Source: Polymyxa betae
Lineage: Eukaryota > Endomyxa > Phytomyxea > Plasmodiophorida > Plasmodiophoridae
Direction of reading: 5' to 3'
DNA length: 51,668 nucleotides
NCBI GenBank assembly: GCA_003693705.1
Contig: RBZT01000094.1
Coordinates: 1 to 51,668 of the forward strand
Below the pieces are notes generated by a model that saw only the letters and a program-made list of their open reading frames with translations, was not told where the DNA came from and did not search any database. The translations under genes were made by a program, and so were the position numbers. The stretch's first letter is position 1, and each line of letters starts with the position of its first letter. Below are positions 10,259 to 21,839 of the stretch, piece after piece.

Positions 10259-11515
10259 TTCAGATCACAAAACCAGGAAACCACCAATCATGACGCGAAA
10301 GGAGTAAATACGCGATTCCTGGAAGCCCCCCAATCGTTTCCTTTTTCGTAATATGGACAAGAGCAACAAAAGGGGGTCGGCAAATGTGGCAGATTTTGTG
10401 TACGACACACGTTCGTCGATTTCACTTCCTTGTTTCTTTTCTTCATTGTCTGACGAAAAACAATCGAGTCCTGGACAAACGCCGTCATAGTATATTTCAA
10501 ATCCAATATAACGTGATCAGTCCCCTCGGACGAGACACTGCGATTCAGGATTTTTCTAAGAAAAGGGATATTTTCTAAGAGAAAGGGATGTTTTGAAGAA
10601 GGGGATTTCTCCAGTTTGGTCAATTCGCATTCTCAAATCGGACTTGATTCTTGTTTGTTCATTGACGCTACTTCCTGCTACAGGACTTAATCGATTTTGG
10701 TTCCTAAAAATTCTCTAATCAGATGAGGATTTGAGCAAAAATTATGTATCTTTAGAAATAACTCCAGTAATCCTGCTCAATTGACATTAAAGTCTGGATA
10801 CGTTTGTGCATGAGGCGATTTCTTTTACTAGTCTGGTAGATACTTTTCTGTGATGAAACTTTCCGCATGGGCATTCGAGTTGAATTGTAAGATCCCGATA
10901 ACAAACTGCCATTTACCAGCTAACAACATTAATTCGTTCGCTACCCATCGTATCACCTATTTTCGAGCGTAGAATACGAAGCACCAGCGTTTGAAGACGG
11001 ATTGACAATTTTTTCCGATCAATCCAGAAACGACCAAGAATCTGATAAAATATAGGCTGATTTATTCATAATTTACCTTTGAAAACCCTTTGACTTTCTG
11101 CGGGGCCTGTTTAGACTGAGAAGTTGGCGTTCTGTACCAGCAAAAAAGTTAGCTGTATTCTCTCTGCACGCGATTCGGTTGAAAAACAAACTGCTCTCAG
11201 GGACCAAAGCAGAGTTCCGCTGTGTGTTCGAATGCTCGACGAATCTTCAAACTGTCAACTCAGTACATGACATTGTTCCATACTAGGTATCGCTCTGAAA
11301 TCAGAGTAGGGGCGGGCAAAACATCTGTTCCCGTATTCGGAAGAATGTCAAAATTGACTTCCGAGAGCAAACCCCACTTGCCTCCATATGTTGAAAGTCT
11401 GAAGAGGACTTGTCTTCTGACCTGAACTACGAACCATGAGGTTTGTCAAACAAAATCATAATGAGCGGTATTACTATGAAATTTGGATTTTTACGTTAAA
11501 CCATACCAGGCGACT
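10259..11515. other. Unrecognised region
   Basis: Short frames only, such as a 111-aa minus frame at 10288-10623 with a CCSCPYYEKGND segment. No domain or structural repeat is recognised. Confidence 0.3.
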
Positions 11516-11714
11516 TTCATATAGTATTAAAACTCTGCGGCGGACTTTTCACGTTCCAGTGAGCTTGCCAACCTCCGCAGTGTCGGCTCGGTCTCCCTTG
11601 ATCGCCCTCTCAACTCCGGTAGGCTGGCCCTTCCTTGTCATAAAAGCCTGGCTGGTCGCAGTCTCCATGTACTGACTGCGCAGCCCTTAGAGAGCTCTCC
11701 GGTGTATTTCCAAC
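11516..11714 (-). repeat. Dispersed repeat, copy 2 (199 bp, inverted)
   Basis: Reverse-complement partner of 8507-8706. On the minus strand it is the 3' part of a 77-aa frame (11843 to 11610) beginning with a helical KFQLKQFAELERVHKRRMDE segment that may be coiled-coil. Confidence 0.75.
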
Positions 11715-13216
11715 ACCATAAACATTCGCTTCATCCATTCTTCGCTTATGAACGCGTTCAAGTTCTGCAAATTGCTTGAGTTGGAATTTGTGCTGGACAG
11801 CTACTCTTCGTTTGCTGTAAATCAACGTAGAGCATACTGGCAATTTCTTCGCGAATTTACAAGAAACTGTTCGCCGTCAATGCGATTCATTACTGTTGCC
11901 AGCGATGCCAAGACACTAGCACAAGATGCAGAAAGTTACGTCGACGCTGAACTCTGGTCCGCTGCCACGTCTCAACACAAAAAATGTTTTGTCGTGGCTC
12001 CAGGAACAACGCAAGCGATTACGCCTTGCCAATGCTTCTCATAAGAAATCAAACCGAACTCAGCGGCAGTGACCGTAATATAAACGGATAACAACAGTTT
12101 TCTGTCAAACGTGCAAAATCAGTTTTTGCGCAACCTTGGGCCATGGTCAGCACAAGACCTGTTGAAAGCTTGTACACACCGCAGCCTACTGTGTAGCCGT
12201 CAAACGCCAACTCTTTTCAGGATCATTGGTCGAAGATGCCGACCGAACCGACAAAGTTAGAAAACTCCATTGTGTTATTATCACCAGTATGGATTTCCCA
12301 TTCAGCGCCACGCTGCAAAGTGTCTTGGAATAAATGCCTTTATTATCCGAATACTACGATTAAACGAGAGCCGCAGGTCGCCAGCCGAAACGTTTCATGT
12401 TAAATTGTTTGCCGATAGAAATTGAAATTTTTATTATCACCTCCACAGAGAGCGACTGTCGTTATGTTGCCTGTAATCGCAAGACAAATTTTCTCTGCCC
12501 GTGCTCTTTTGATTAAATGTTGCAATGGAGTTTGGTCAAAGTGAAAGCGGTATAGAATATATACGCAGTTGTTCTGGACTTCATTCAAGCGAGCAGCACC
12601 ATGGGAAATCCGAGTCCAGCAAATCACAATTTTCTTCAAATTGCCTATGAAAACAAGAGCCAGGAACGAAAGGCTCGCCGAAACAATCGGGACCAAAACT
12701 GGTACTTGGCTCATTACGGTTGACAATTATTTGTCTTCAGTAATTGGGCACATCCAGTTCGTTCATTGATTCACCGGAGCTGGAACGATCCCTCTGAGAG
12801 GTGGGAGAGGCATGCCATTAAGAACTTCGACATTGTCCCGCTGTTATGCCTTCGACAAAACATTGTGACATCGACCCACACAATGTCACCGGAATCATTT
12901 TCCCTGAGCCGTCGTCGAGTTTAGATATGCCTCGACTTCAGAGCATTTCGGACTTTCTACCAGCAGAATAGTGGTCTTCACCTGCGTTTTCACTGTCCAG
13001 CCCCTTACTATCATCAGAGCTACTCTCGCCGCGCTCAGAATCAGAGTCTAGCTGAATGACAAACTTCGTTGGAGGAGTGACGACATAATCTTTCAGGCCT
13101 TGAAATTTTGTCACCGACGGTTGTGTCGTATTTAGAGTAGGCCTCAGATTTTCTGGAAAAAACTGAGAATTTAACCATCTCTGCAGATCTGTTCCCTGCT
13201 TCTCCGACCAATTCAG
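11715..13216. other. Unrecognised region
   Basis: The minus strand shows coding-like patches, including an acidic DSDSERGESSSDDS stretch near 13030 and a 108-aa frame with a hydrophobic segment (12726 to 12400). None is assignable. Confidence 0.3.
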
Positions 13217-13870
13217 TTATACGAATTCGACATTCGGATGCAATGAACTTTCACCATCATTTCGGAGGAACGCGGCGTCTTTTAAGCATCCATTAAGAGC
13301 GCGGGCCATAAGCTTTGGACCGGCATCGGCTTCCTCTAGGTACGTTTGGATCCGCAAATGGCAATGGAGAAATATTTCATTCATGGTTGCAGCATGTCCG
13401 TTGCGTTGGAGGAAACAATGTTGATTCCCGAGTGGTTGCATAACGGCGTCGAAATCTGAATCAAAAATTGTAGAGATACGTTGTCTTTCATGATCCAATG
13501 CTACAAAAGCTGGACAACTTTCGTAGACATTTGCAGTCAATACAGCAGCATGTTTCTTTGGCCCAGGCGCAACGTTAGAATATGATGTGACTACATCATC
13601 CTGGCAACCAAATGAGGATGTCAAAAAGGGAATATCGCAGCAATTTTACCCATTTGCAAGCTTTTACCGACGCCATGACGTTAGTCCCTTGACCGCGAAA
13701 TATAACTCAAGACTTTGGCTGCACAGACAAAATATTAGCCCTTTTGTGTGATAAACGGTTGCCTGTCGCTTGCCAAAACCAGCCTTTAGCTGTCGCACAC
13801 AGACTCGTTCGCATGCAGTATCATCTAGAATCTTCGAGTAACGATCGCAGACAAAGTGCGTATGAAACAA
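13217..13870 (-). CDS. Unrecognised minus-strand gene fragments
   Basis: Two frames lie in series on the minus strand: 68 aa (13870-13664; CDRYSKILDDTACERVCVRQ, later FCLCSQSLELYFAVKG) and 135 aa (13624-13217; an acidic FDSDFDAVMQPLG stretch, then HCHLRIQTYLEEADAGPKL). The 40 bp between them may hold a short intron, but no joined frame was convincing. Coding-like sequence continues in both directions with stops. Length, amino-acid composition and continuity suggest a decayed gene rather than chance. I do not recognise the family. Confidence 0.35.
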
Positions 13871-13929
13871 ATACTGGTCGATTACTTCATTCAGTAACAG
13901 CTGAGTTTTCCGTACCTGGTCGAAGCTGA

Positions 13930-15945
13930 AGACTGAGGTGACTTAAATAGGACTTGGATCGTACTGGCTCCATAGCTGCTGATGGAACTGTAGTACGTCT
14001 GCGATAAAACGAGCTAGGTTCCCGCTGTTTGCGGTTGCTTGACAGACGAATTGAGAAACTTTGCCTGGCAATGAATCCTTTGTAAGGTCATGAAGAGGAG
14101 AGGCTTATAGGCTGAGCGTCATGTTAAAAACATTCGGTTTCCGTCGAATTCATTTTGCAGTAAGCGCTTTGCAACGTTTTATCCTATGATCCGGTGCCAA
14201 GTGAGCGAATGTGATAAACATTGGCAGAGCGATTCAGAGCCACGAATCTTTTGTTCGCAGCAAACGAGCCGCGACCACCCTGTTAACATAAACGCGGCTT
14301 GAGCTAGATTGTTTATGGCGATTCCAATGATACATCTATTTGAGAAACCTGATTAGGGGTGTTTTACTCTGTTTCATTCATTTTAAGAAAGTGTTTGGTG
14401 AAAGGTTCGACATCTCTGCAAAATCTTCAATCGCGATTAGCCTGTTTATCTTCTGCTTTTTCGACTTTGCTAAAGGATCAAATTCCTCAACTTGATCAAT
14501 GATTGTAAGCTTGAACTTTCATTCATATGCCGTCGACCCTTTGCACCACAAGTTTTGGAGCTCTCTTTGGCTGGTTGTTATTTTCCAAACTTTCCACCAC
14601 CTCAATGTCTGCGCTTATCAACTCATCGTATATTCAAAAGCCTTGATACCATTACTCGCGAAACAAGCTCATGAGCTGTCTTTTGTTTGTCGTTCTTGGC
14701 CATGATGTATTTCATCTGAACACAGCAGCTGTCGGCATCTGATCGTAAGTGGCAGAACGAGGAACCTTAACTCGCGTGCTTTCGAAAATGTTGAAGAAAC
14801 GCTTGCTTGGGGGATGATTCTTTTAATGCATGTTGTGCAGTTGAGATTTTCAGCTACAAATGAAGGGCATTGGCTGAAAAGTAGCTTTTCCAGAAAATCT
14901 GGAAGTTATGGTTCCGGGGGCAAAAACGTCATGTATGCCAGAAAGCCCAATGTCTCCGTATAGAGCCAAAGGAACCTGTAAGCAGAATATATAGTGAGCG
15001 ATCCGCAAATATCAGCTGGATCTTTCTGGACGATGACAGTAACCTAAGATGTAAAGGATCTGTTCGTGTGGCTGGCTACAATTGGCTCGCCTGTGAAGAC
15101 TCACATGAAGCATCGGCCGCGTCGGTATATATTTTCTTGCACGCGTGCACTGTGCACGCAGAGCAGCTTCTAATTCTGACACGGGCCACTGGTGAGCGCT
15201 GACTGACTGTGGTTTTTTACTCTTGAAAGTTCATGCTTGTATTCTGGCTCTCCCAATCGCTTTGTCGAAAGGAGGCCGGCCGAACATGTTCCGCTGCGCC
15301 AACCCCTGTCGGAACGACAGAATATGCTCCTTAACCCATCCAGTTCGATCGAATCCGAGGAAACCCTCCCACAGATTTCCTCCGATCATTTTGCCGAAAA
15401 CAGTAACGCAAAAACATACACTGTTTTTATTTGTAGAACTTTCACTTTTCTCTGATTCGATCGTCTAGCTCTCCAACTAAATAATCCAGTTAATTATGTT
15501 TTTCCAAAGCTGTTCACATAATTTTTATTCCGATTTTCGTGCACCATTGCTGATGGAAAAATAAATGAGAAAAAGCACGATATGCTGATGTCAGCAGCTC
15601 CATCGCCGGCAGCAGCCTGGCACCTGAATTTGCCTTGTGCTCATCTCCATGTCCAAAGAGTATACGCATATCAGAATTAGTGTTTTCAATCATCTGAGTA
15701 TTTCGCTCTCTTGCTGATCTCTGTCGGCGACGATAGGGACATTGACCGGGACATTATTCAATGTGGTCACAATGGTAGCTTGTACTACAAGCACGTTGAT
15801 GGACTTCTCTGTAGCTTTTGAAAATTTGCAGAGCCGCGATTGATTTGATTGTTGAGTTGGCGTTCTTCCCCGGCCTCGACGTTTCTCTTTGGGGGTTTTA
15901 TAGCTGACGTTGAAGCTGCAGCCGCTCCTTGATAGCATTCAGTTT
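13930..15945. other. No recognised gene
   Basis: Short frames on both strands without recognisable motifs. The only structure noted is the palindrome at 15143-15159. Confidence 0.3.
15143..15159. repeat. 17-nt palindrome
   Basis: GCGTGCAC-T-GTGCACGC, a perfect inverted repeat with a one-base centre. Confidence 0.8.
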
Positions 15946-16253
15946 TGTTGAGACACGAGGCAACAGCGATCAATGTCTGGACAAGCAGTCAGTTTAAGAA
16001 GTAATTGTATTGATGGCCCGGTGGGCTGTTTTATAATAAAATAAGATTAACGCACATTCACATATATGGGAACTCCGTGGGGGAATTGTCTTACACCAGT
16101 GGGGAGCTCCCATAGTCGACTGGGTCTCTGTGTGCTATAGCAACTCCGGTCCGGAGCTTGAGAAGTCCAGTGGTTCGTGGCCATGAACGACTCGAGCCAA
16201 GTTACCCTGCGCCCACTGGACGTGTACACCTGCCTTGGCTTGATGTCTTGACA
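15946..16253 (-). repeat. Solo LTR, minus orientation (308 bp)
   Basis: On the minus strand it reads TGTCAAGACATCAAG ... GTCTCAACA, with TG..CA ends. It matches 42169-42478 over its whole length, including the CTGGTGTAAGACAATTCC and TATATGTGAATG regions. No internal retroelement sequence is attached on either side, so it looks like a recombination-derived solo LTR. No 5-bp target duplication is evident. The shape fits a copia or gypsy LTR. Confidence 0.8.
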
Positions 16254-16638
16254 ATCATTTTTTTCACAGTCTGCGAAGAACTTGATTAGACCCAGTCATT
16301 ATGATACTTTCTCAGTTCTACCATGAGGCATTCTTAGATGCTTCAGCCCTCTGCACGGCTGACTGGGCTCAGAGATGTTAGGTTTCTGCAGCCGTCTGCC
16401 TGCGATGGTAGAGGCCTTCTTGATCGATCCTGCCCTGATTCCTGATTGTTTGTACACGTCAGGCGAGACCTACATCAGACAGCCACGGATTGTCAGCTAG
16501 ATCTGTTTTACTAAACCAGTTTTGTTTTTTCGCCTAAAACTTTCTGCGTGTCATCTGTGAACCCAAGACACCCAGCAGATTATAGGCCTAGAGCCAACAA
16601 GCTGGTCCAGAGCTTCCACGATAACGACCGGCATAAAA
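16254..16638. other. No recognised gene
   Basis: Possible leader of the copia relic that follows; no motif seen. Confidence 0.3.
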
Positions 16639-18767
16639 ATGTCAACACAGAAAATTAGATCCGCTAATGCATTGACTCCAATCACGCTCAATTCCAGTTA
16701 TTGGCTAATGTGGCGTCGCGCTGATCTTGCCGGAATGAAGCGAATCAACGCATTGGACATCCTGAAAGGGATCGAAGGAAGCCAGGCGCAACAATGGAAC
16801 ATCAAACGAAGACGAAATCCGGGACCGACCCCAAATATGGCGAAATTCTGCAAACCCAACTCATTGAAGAACGCCACCAGTACAAAACAGCACTAAACGC
16901 GTTCAAGGCAGCGAAAACTGTGGCCGTAAGCGGACGAGGGCAACATCGACAAGAGAACCGCAGTTGTCGAAGCTGAAACAGAAGTCGATGAGGCAGAGGA
17001 CGTCTACCAGAAGTTCCGCCAGCAAAGAGTGAGTACGAAAAAGCAGCGAATTCGACAACAACACTCTGGGCACCATAATATCTCGAGGACTGGGACAGCC
17101 GCCAGGACTATTGCTTACCCACCTCCTGTTCGTGTCGCTTTCCGAACAATACCAAAGCATGACGATCAAATGCCCGGACCTGCAATCATTATGGTGGGCA
17201 CTGGAGCAGCACTTTCGATGGCAAATCAGCTGCCGACGTCATCCATGTCCAAAACCAGTTAACGGCGTTGACACTAACGGACAGGGATGACCCTGAAAAG
17301 TTCCTAAACAACGTCCGATTGATACACAAGCAGATGGACCGCAGAGGTCCCCTATTCTGATGCATGGATGTTCTTAACTGTGGGTCAGAAGCTCCCTTCA
17401 AGAATGCACGTTCTCAGGGATCATTTCCTGTACCGACAGAAAAACGGCAGAGCTTCGCCTCCATGGAGCCAGCTATCTGCGAATTCGCGAAGAATGATCC
17501 AATCAAACGTTATCCAGAGAAAAAAACACAAACCAAAATGCAAGCACTGCTAGCTAAAAGGCCACAAAGAGAAGAATGTCGGGCTCGAACGCACAAATGT
17601 GAAAACTGTGGTGAAATTTACACTTTAAACGGAGGTGCACAAAGGACAAAATGCCAACCGAACCAGCCGCCTCAAACGAATCGTCGCATTACGCTTTCTT
17701 GTGACGTCGAGGAAATGTGTGGTGGATACGGGAGCGAAATCATCTATCAGCTCTAATGTCAGAGAAGACAAGCACATCGACGGGGAATTACTTACAATGG
17801 TAGATTCATCAACGGTTGCAAATACTGGATCAGGACCTATGAACGTTGGAATTCGCTTCTAAAAAGTCCTTCAGGTACCAGAAGCCAGCAGCAATTTGAT
17901 TTCGATAAGGAGAGCATGTTGAGATGGCGACAGTGGCTCAGCCTTGTTCTACAGCAAAGCATATGAGCCCTACTAAGACTGTAAAGTGATCGCCTCTGGC
18001 GTGAAACCCCACCGTTTTTACATAAAATTAAGGATCAGCACACATGGCGATATCGTCTGAACAAACAACAGGCGCCTCGCAAATTCCCTGAACGCGATAA
18101 TGGAGAGATAAGTGCACGGAAAGGCAGCCAGTGGCATCGAAGTGCAGAAGCAAAACCTTGAGAAGGCCTGCGACTACATCAAGTCTGGAATATCAACCCG
18201 TTTACCCTTCCAACCTCGAGACGCGGAGAGGCGTGCCAAAGAACCGACCAAGACAATGAACACAAACCAGTGCTGCCCATTTCAGATCGCCAGCATCCAT
18301 GACAATCGATACGCCATGCCCATCTCTGATGACAATTATCAAGGGTCGTCACAGGATATTTCCTTGCATCGAAAGACGAGGCGGCCGAGGCCCTATTCAA
18401 GTGCATCCAAATGTACCAAACTCAAACAGGCACCTATGCCCATGTCATCCAGACTGATAACGGCGGGGGATCCACAGCATACACGTTCAAAAGAAAACAA
18501 TAAAGGAAGTCATCATGTTTCAGATGACAACGCCATACACGCCTCAGCAAAACAGAGTAAGAAGAGCGCATGAACCGCACTTTAGTTGAGCGTGCGCGAA
18601 CCATGTTGATGCACGCTGGTCTAACGAAAAAATATTTTCAACATGCAAAGTCTGCTGCAGCACACGTCACTAACCGCATTCCCTCAGCTGCCAATGTTTA
18701 TAGGCCGCCTTTCGAGTTATGGACAGGAGGCTACGGTAAATTACGCAGATTTCTTAAAATGATATGA
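16639..18767 (+). pseudogene. Ty1/copia relic (gag, protease, integrase)
   Basis: A decayed polyprotein readable by changing frame. The start resembles copia gag (SSYWLMWRRADLAGMKRINA near 16700). A partial zinc knuckle (CENCGEIYT, 17600) precedes a protease signature, VVDTGAKSSISSNV, near 17725. The pre-integrase region is poorly kept. The integrase follows with VIQTDNGGG (18450), a TPYTPQQN segment (18530) and ERMNRTLVERARTMLMHAGL (18570 on), ending at SAANVYRPPFELW and a stop at 18767. The reverse transcriptase and RNase H are absent. Frameshifts are numerous. The solo LTR just upstream points the other way and is not its own. Confidence 0.8.
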
Positions 18768-18784
18768 TTTATAAAAAACTGAAG

Positions 18785-20372
18785 TTATTCAATTACTTCC
18801 GAAAACTCGGCAGCCTGTTTCGGTGGCTGAACTGCCATGTCAATGACTAGCCGGATGGTATTACCGGTTTTTTTATTGGATATATCGCAGATCCGGCACT
18901 TCTGGAACGACCGCTGCCGGTAGCGTGATGGTGATTTGGAAAATTTGAGGCTCATGGCCTTGAAAGCAATGTACAATCGCCTTTCTTTGCGGGTCATTCA
19001 AGATATCATTAATATGGATGGCTCCACGTAGTCGTCCGGGTCGACAGTGCTCTGTTGCAGTCTGAGCAAAACATGATTTCCGTCCTCTGCCACTTTGGCC
19101 GTAACTGCGTGACCTGTAACTAGGCGCACAATAAGGCAGATTCGCTCCCGACAGTCTGCGCAATAACGGGTAAGTTCATGGAAACACACATTATTATGCG
19201 CAGCAATGGATTTGGATATTTCCGGTGTCATCGCAGTCTTGACATCCAGAGCACCCAGATTTTTGTGTGGGGTGGTTGGAGGTAATGATGTGCTGGTTGG
19301 AGCAGGTCTCTTTTTCCCAACAGTTCCTAGGATGCGAGATGGTACATCATCAGCGTCGGTGCCGTCGGTAGGGTCTGGCGATAAATCCCCTAGTGACGGT
19401 ATGATTATGCGAAATTTCACAAAACCCTACCTTTCTTTTGTAGCTCTTTGATCATTTTTTTATTCGGCCGTTCACCACGTTCGAGTGGAACACCTCAAGT
19501 AGAGGCTCCATGGATTTCACGGTTGCTGTGTTGAGAGGTCCGGCTAATTTCAGGTCCTCACGAGAGTCGTAATCTTTTATGACGTTGATCAAAGCTGGAA
19601 TGTGGGTGGATTCAAGCGTTCTGACTTTAAGCCAGTGTTCTTCACCGCAACTGCGCAGGTCTGCTATTACATGCGTCCCCCAGCGAAATCGTCCTGAAAA
19701 AACGCAGTGTTGCGAAGCCTGAATGTTGCGCCGCAAAATGCGTGACAACGCAGATTTTGCAATCGCTCGGAAATGGTTGACCACAAGCATGCATATGCAC
19801 CGCCGTATTTGCTGGATTTTGTAGCAAATTGCATAGATTCGCTACTTTCTCTGGATACGAACAAACGACCTCATATTAGTAGTTGATTTATCAGATCACC
19901 TCCGTTTATTTATAAACATAGATATATAGCAATCTTTAGACCTTTTTTGGATTTGATTTTGGAAGATTGTGATGCTTTGACCTTAAAAGCTGCTCATGTC
20001 CTGACATCGACCGTCATGCTAATGCTTATCGGATCCCTGCAGGAGCTATATGATACTTGATACTTATAGACTTCACTAGATCTGGCAGACTTCCTGTTCC
20101 GAAAAACTGGTGGTTTAAGAAGGCGCAATATCATGGGCGAAGTGTTGCAGATTTACATACTCACTGTCATTAGGAAAAGCTGTTTCTGACTGCAATAAAA
20201 CCAGCAATTCGTTTGGCGACACAAACAAGGAAATAAAATTTGTATACCGGTCTTGCAGCCCTGGGCATATTCCATTACACAACTTTTCGCAATTCTGAGT
20301 TGATGTTCTGAGTTTAAGAACATAGCCATCTATTGGACGGAAATGACACGAAATGAACGAAAGGTCATCCAT
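18785..20372 (-). CDS. Unknown multi-exon-like gene, possible accessory of Tnp2 copy B
   Basis: Three minus-strand frames lie in series. The first, 20372-20115, starts MDDLSFISCHF directly at the conserved motif. The second, 19790-19452, contains GRFRWGTHVIADLRSCGEEH. The third, 19420-18998, contains CADCRERICLIVRLVTGHAV and continues after one TGA to 18785 with a basic RKERRLYIAFKAMSLKF stretch. A GTAGGG..CACTAG intron of about 40 nt would join the second and third. No known domain is recognised. Its 5' end faces ORF1 of copy B with about 350 bp between the starts, suggesting a shared divergent promoter. The link to the transposon is inference; it could be an unrelated relic. Confidence 0.4.
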
Positions 20373-20389
20373 TATTTCAGGTGACAGGC
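20363..20389 (-). repeat. Conserved 27-nt motif, copy B site
   Basis: Inverted copy of the motifs at 3955 and 4210, containing CCTGAAATAATGGATGACC on the minus strand. Its ATG opens the 85-aa frame of the divergent gene. It is 334 nt from the ORF1 start. Confidence 0.7.
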
Positions 20390-20664
20390 CTGGGACAGGA
20401 GCCGTACATTCCGTCTATTTTCTAAGACCAAATCACCGTTCACAGCGCCATCAGACCACAGTATTAAGCACTCTCACACGAGCCGTAAATCTGAATGGTG
20501 CTGCAGTCAGTAACGATGGTCACGTCAAATGCGCATAGCCATGCGAAAGCTCAAAAACATCTCTGGAGCAGAAAGAGAGCGATGGTGTTGGAATGGATGA
20601 GAACGACAGATCCGGGGTGAAATAATTCCGCCACGGTGTTCAAAGCACCAAAAACGACCTGAGC

Positions 20665-20671
20665 TATATAA
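20665..20671 (+). promoter_or_regulatory. TATA box of copy B ORF1
   Basis: TATATAA about 52 bp before the ORF1 ATG, similar to copies A and C. Confidence 0.45.
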
Positions 20672-20722
20672 CGAAGGATGTGCATATACATCACTGCTTT
20701 TCAATAAAATCAAGAACATTTC

Positions 20723-21741
20723 ATGGAAACGAACGCAGTAAAACTTTCAGAAATGATGAGAGACGCTGCTCCAGGCTCAAATGTATGGTTTGTGAAGCAA
20801 TCCAAAAAGGTAGCCCGTGTGCAGCTTCTTGATCATGAAACCTTGCTTGCTGAACATCGCTCAATGTTACATGGTCAACAAATTGATCTGAATACTCACA
20901 GAGCTGTCCGGGTTTCCTCTGTAGTCGAAGAGGATCTGCCGTCTGTTAGTCACAAAGAAGAAGTCCTCTGTAAAGAATTACGCTTTGTCGCCGGTTGGAC
21001 GAATTAACTAACGAGAAATCGCGAAGCCGGACCATGAATGTCATTTCCTAGCTGCTGTACTAAGATGGTTCCTAGAGAATCGGAAGCGAGGATTATCTGA
21101 GATTTCAGATGTTGCCGATTCATATTGGCATCCTGATCTCTGGCACGATCATCCAAAAGACACAGGCATGACGACACAACTTTTGAAAAAGTGTCGTATA
21201 ATAAGCTGCAAGCAAATGACCCCTGAACGCAAGGCTTTGCGTCAACTGCTTCGTGAGCAGGTCATGTTATTAGTGATTGGATGAAATTCTTATTGGGTTG
21301 ATCTAACATGTTTTAAGAATGTCGCCGGAAACTCTCCAGGCAGATGCCGAAAAATTGCTTAAGGAGATTCGTCTGCAGCTGCCATTGTCACGGCCCGAGC
21401 TCAGTATGGTCAAAACCGGTATGTCTTCTTGTGGCTCCTCTGCGTATCAGTGATCAGGCAATTTTTCACTAGAGCTAAGGATGAAATTTGCTGACATGAA
21501 AGCTAAAGAAAAGGTGAAAGCTGCCCAGCAAGCTCAGGTGACCCTAAGTGAGGACGACTGGAAGTTTCCAGTCTGCACATTGGGAATGACGATAGCCTCG
21601 ATTTTCGACGAATTTCAGCAGCGGGAGCAGGCAGATTCTCTGTCTTTTGATATTGAAAGCGTTTCGGTGCTGAGTGCTAGAAAATCCATTATCAATGTTC
21701 TGGAGAAACAGCTCAAGGACCTGCGAAAGAACCAAAATTGA
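20723..21741 (+). CDS. Tnp2-like element copy B, ORF1 (conserved protein, unknown family)
   Basis: First gene of the fullest Tnp2-like element. Exon 1 (20723-20993) encodes APGSNVWFVKQ, VARVQLLDHE, MLHGQQIDL, RAVRVSSV and CKELRFVA. Intron 1 is 20994-21051 (58 nt). Exon 2 gives LRWFLENRKRGLSEISD, then DSYWHPDLWHDH. A further short intron is likely between about 21265 and 21321, leading to MSPETLQADAEKLLKEIR. Intron 3 is 21419-21472 (54 nt). The last exon has LRMKFADMKAKEKVKAAQQA and SEDDWKFP, ending in a basic helix at 21739-21741. The exon-1 motifs recur in copies A and C, and the intron sites are shared. About 100 bp separate it from ORF2. With no matched domain, a TnpA-like role is a guess. 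Confidence 0.7.
20994..21051 (+). other. Intron 1 of copy B ORF1 (58 nt)
   Basis: GTTGGA donor, TTCCTAG acceptor. Joining gives RFVA-AAVLRWF; copy A reads RFIAAITDL and copy C has a 40-nt intron at the same site (38455-38494). Confidence 0.75.
21419..21472 (+). other. Intron 3 of copy B ORF1 (54 nt)
   Basis: GTATGT donor, TTCACTAG acceptor. The position matches copy A 2739-2789. In copy C the following exon also starts AGCT after a TGACAG acceptor (about 42690). Confidence 0.75.
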
Positions 21742-21839
21742 AGTGTCTGATAAACAGTGATCGATTGGTACATGTTGCAAAGATTTTTTTACCATACACA
21801 GGGCGGCGGTCATACTGTTTTCTCGTGAATACAGATACG

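Noticed and set aside
16047-16229. 60-aa protein on the minus strand and 97-aa partner at 42082-42375
   Set aside because: Both lie inside the solo LTR; their similarity reflects LTR homology, not a gene.
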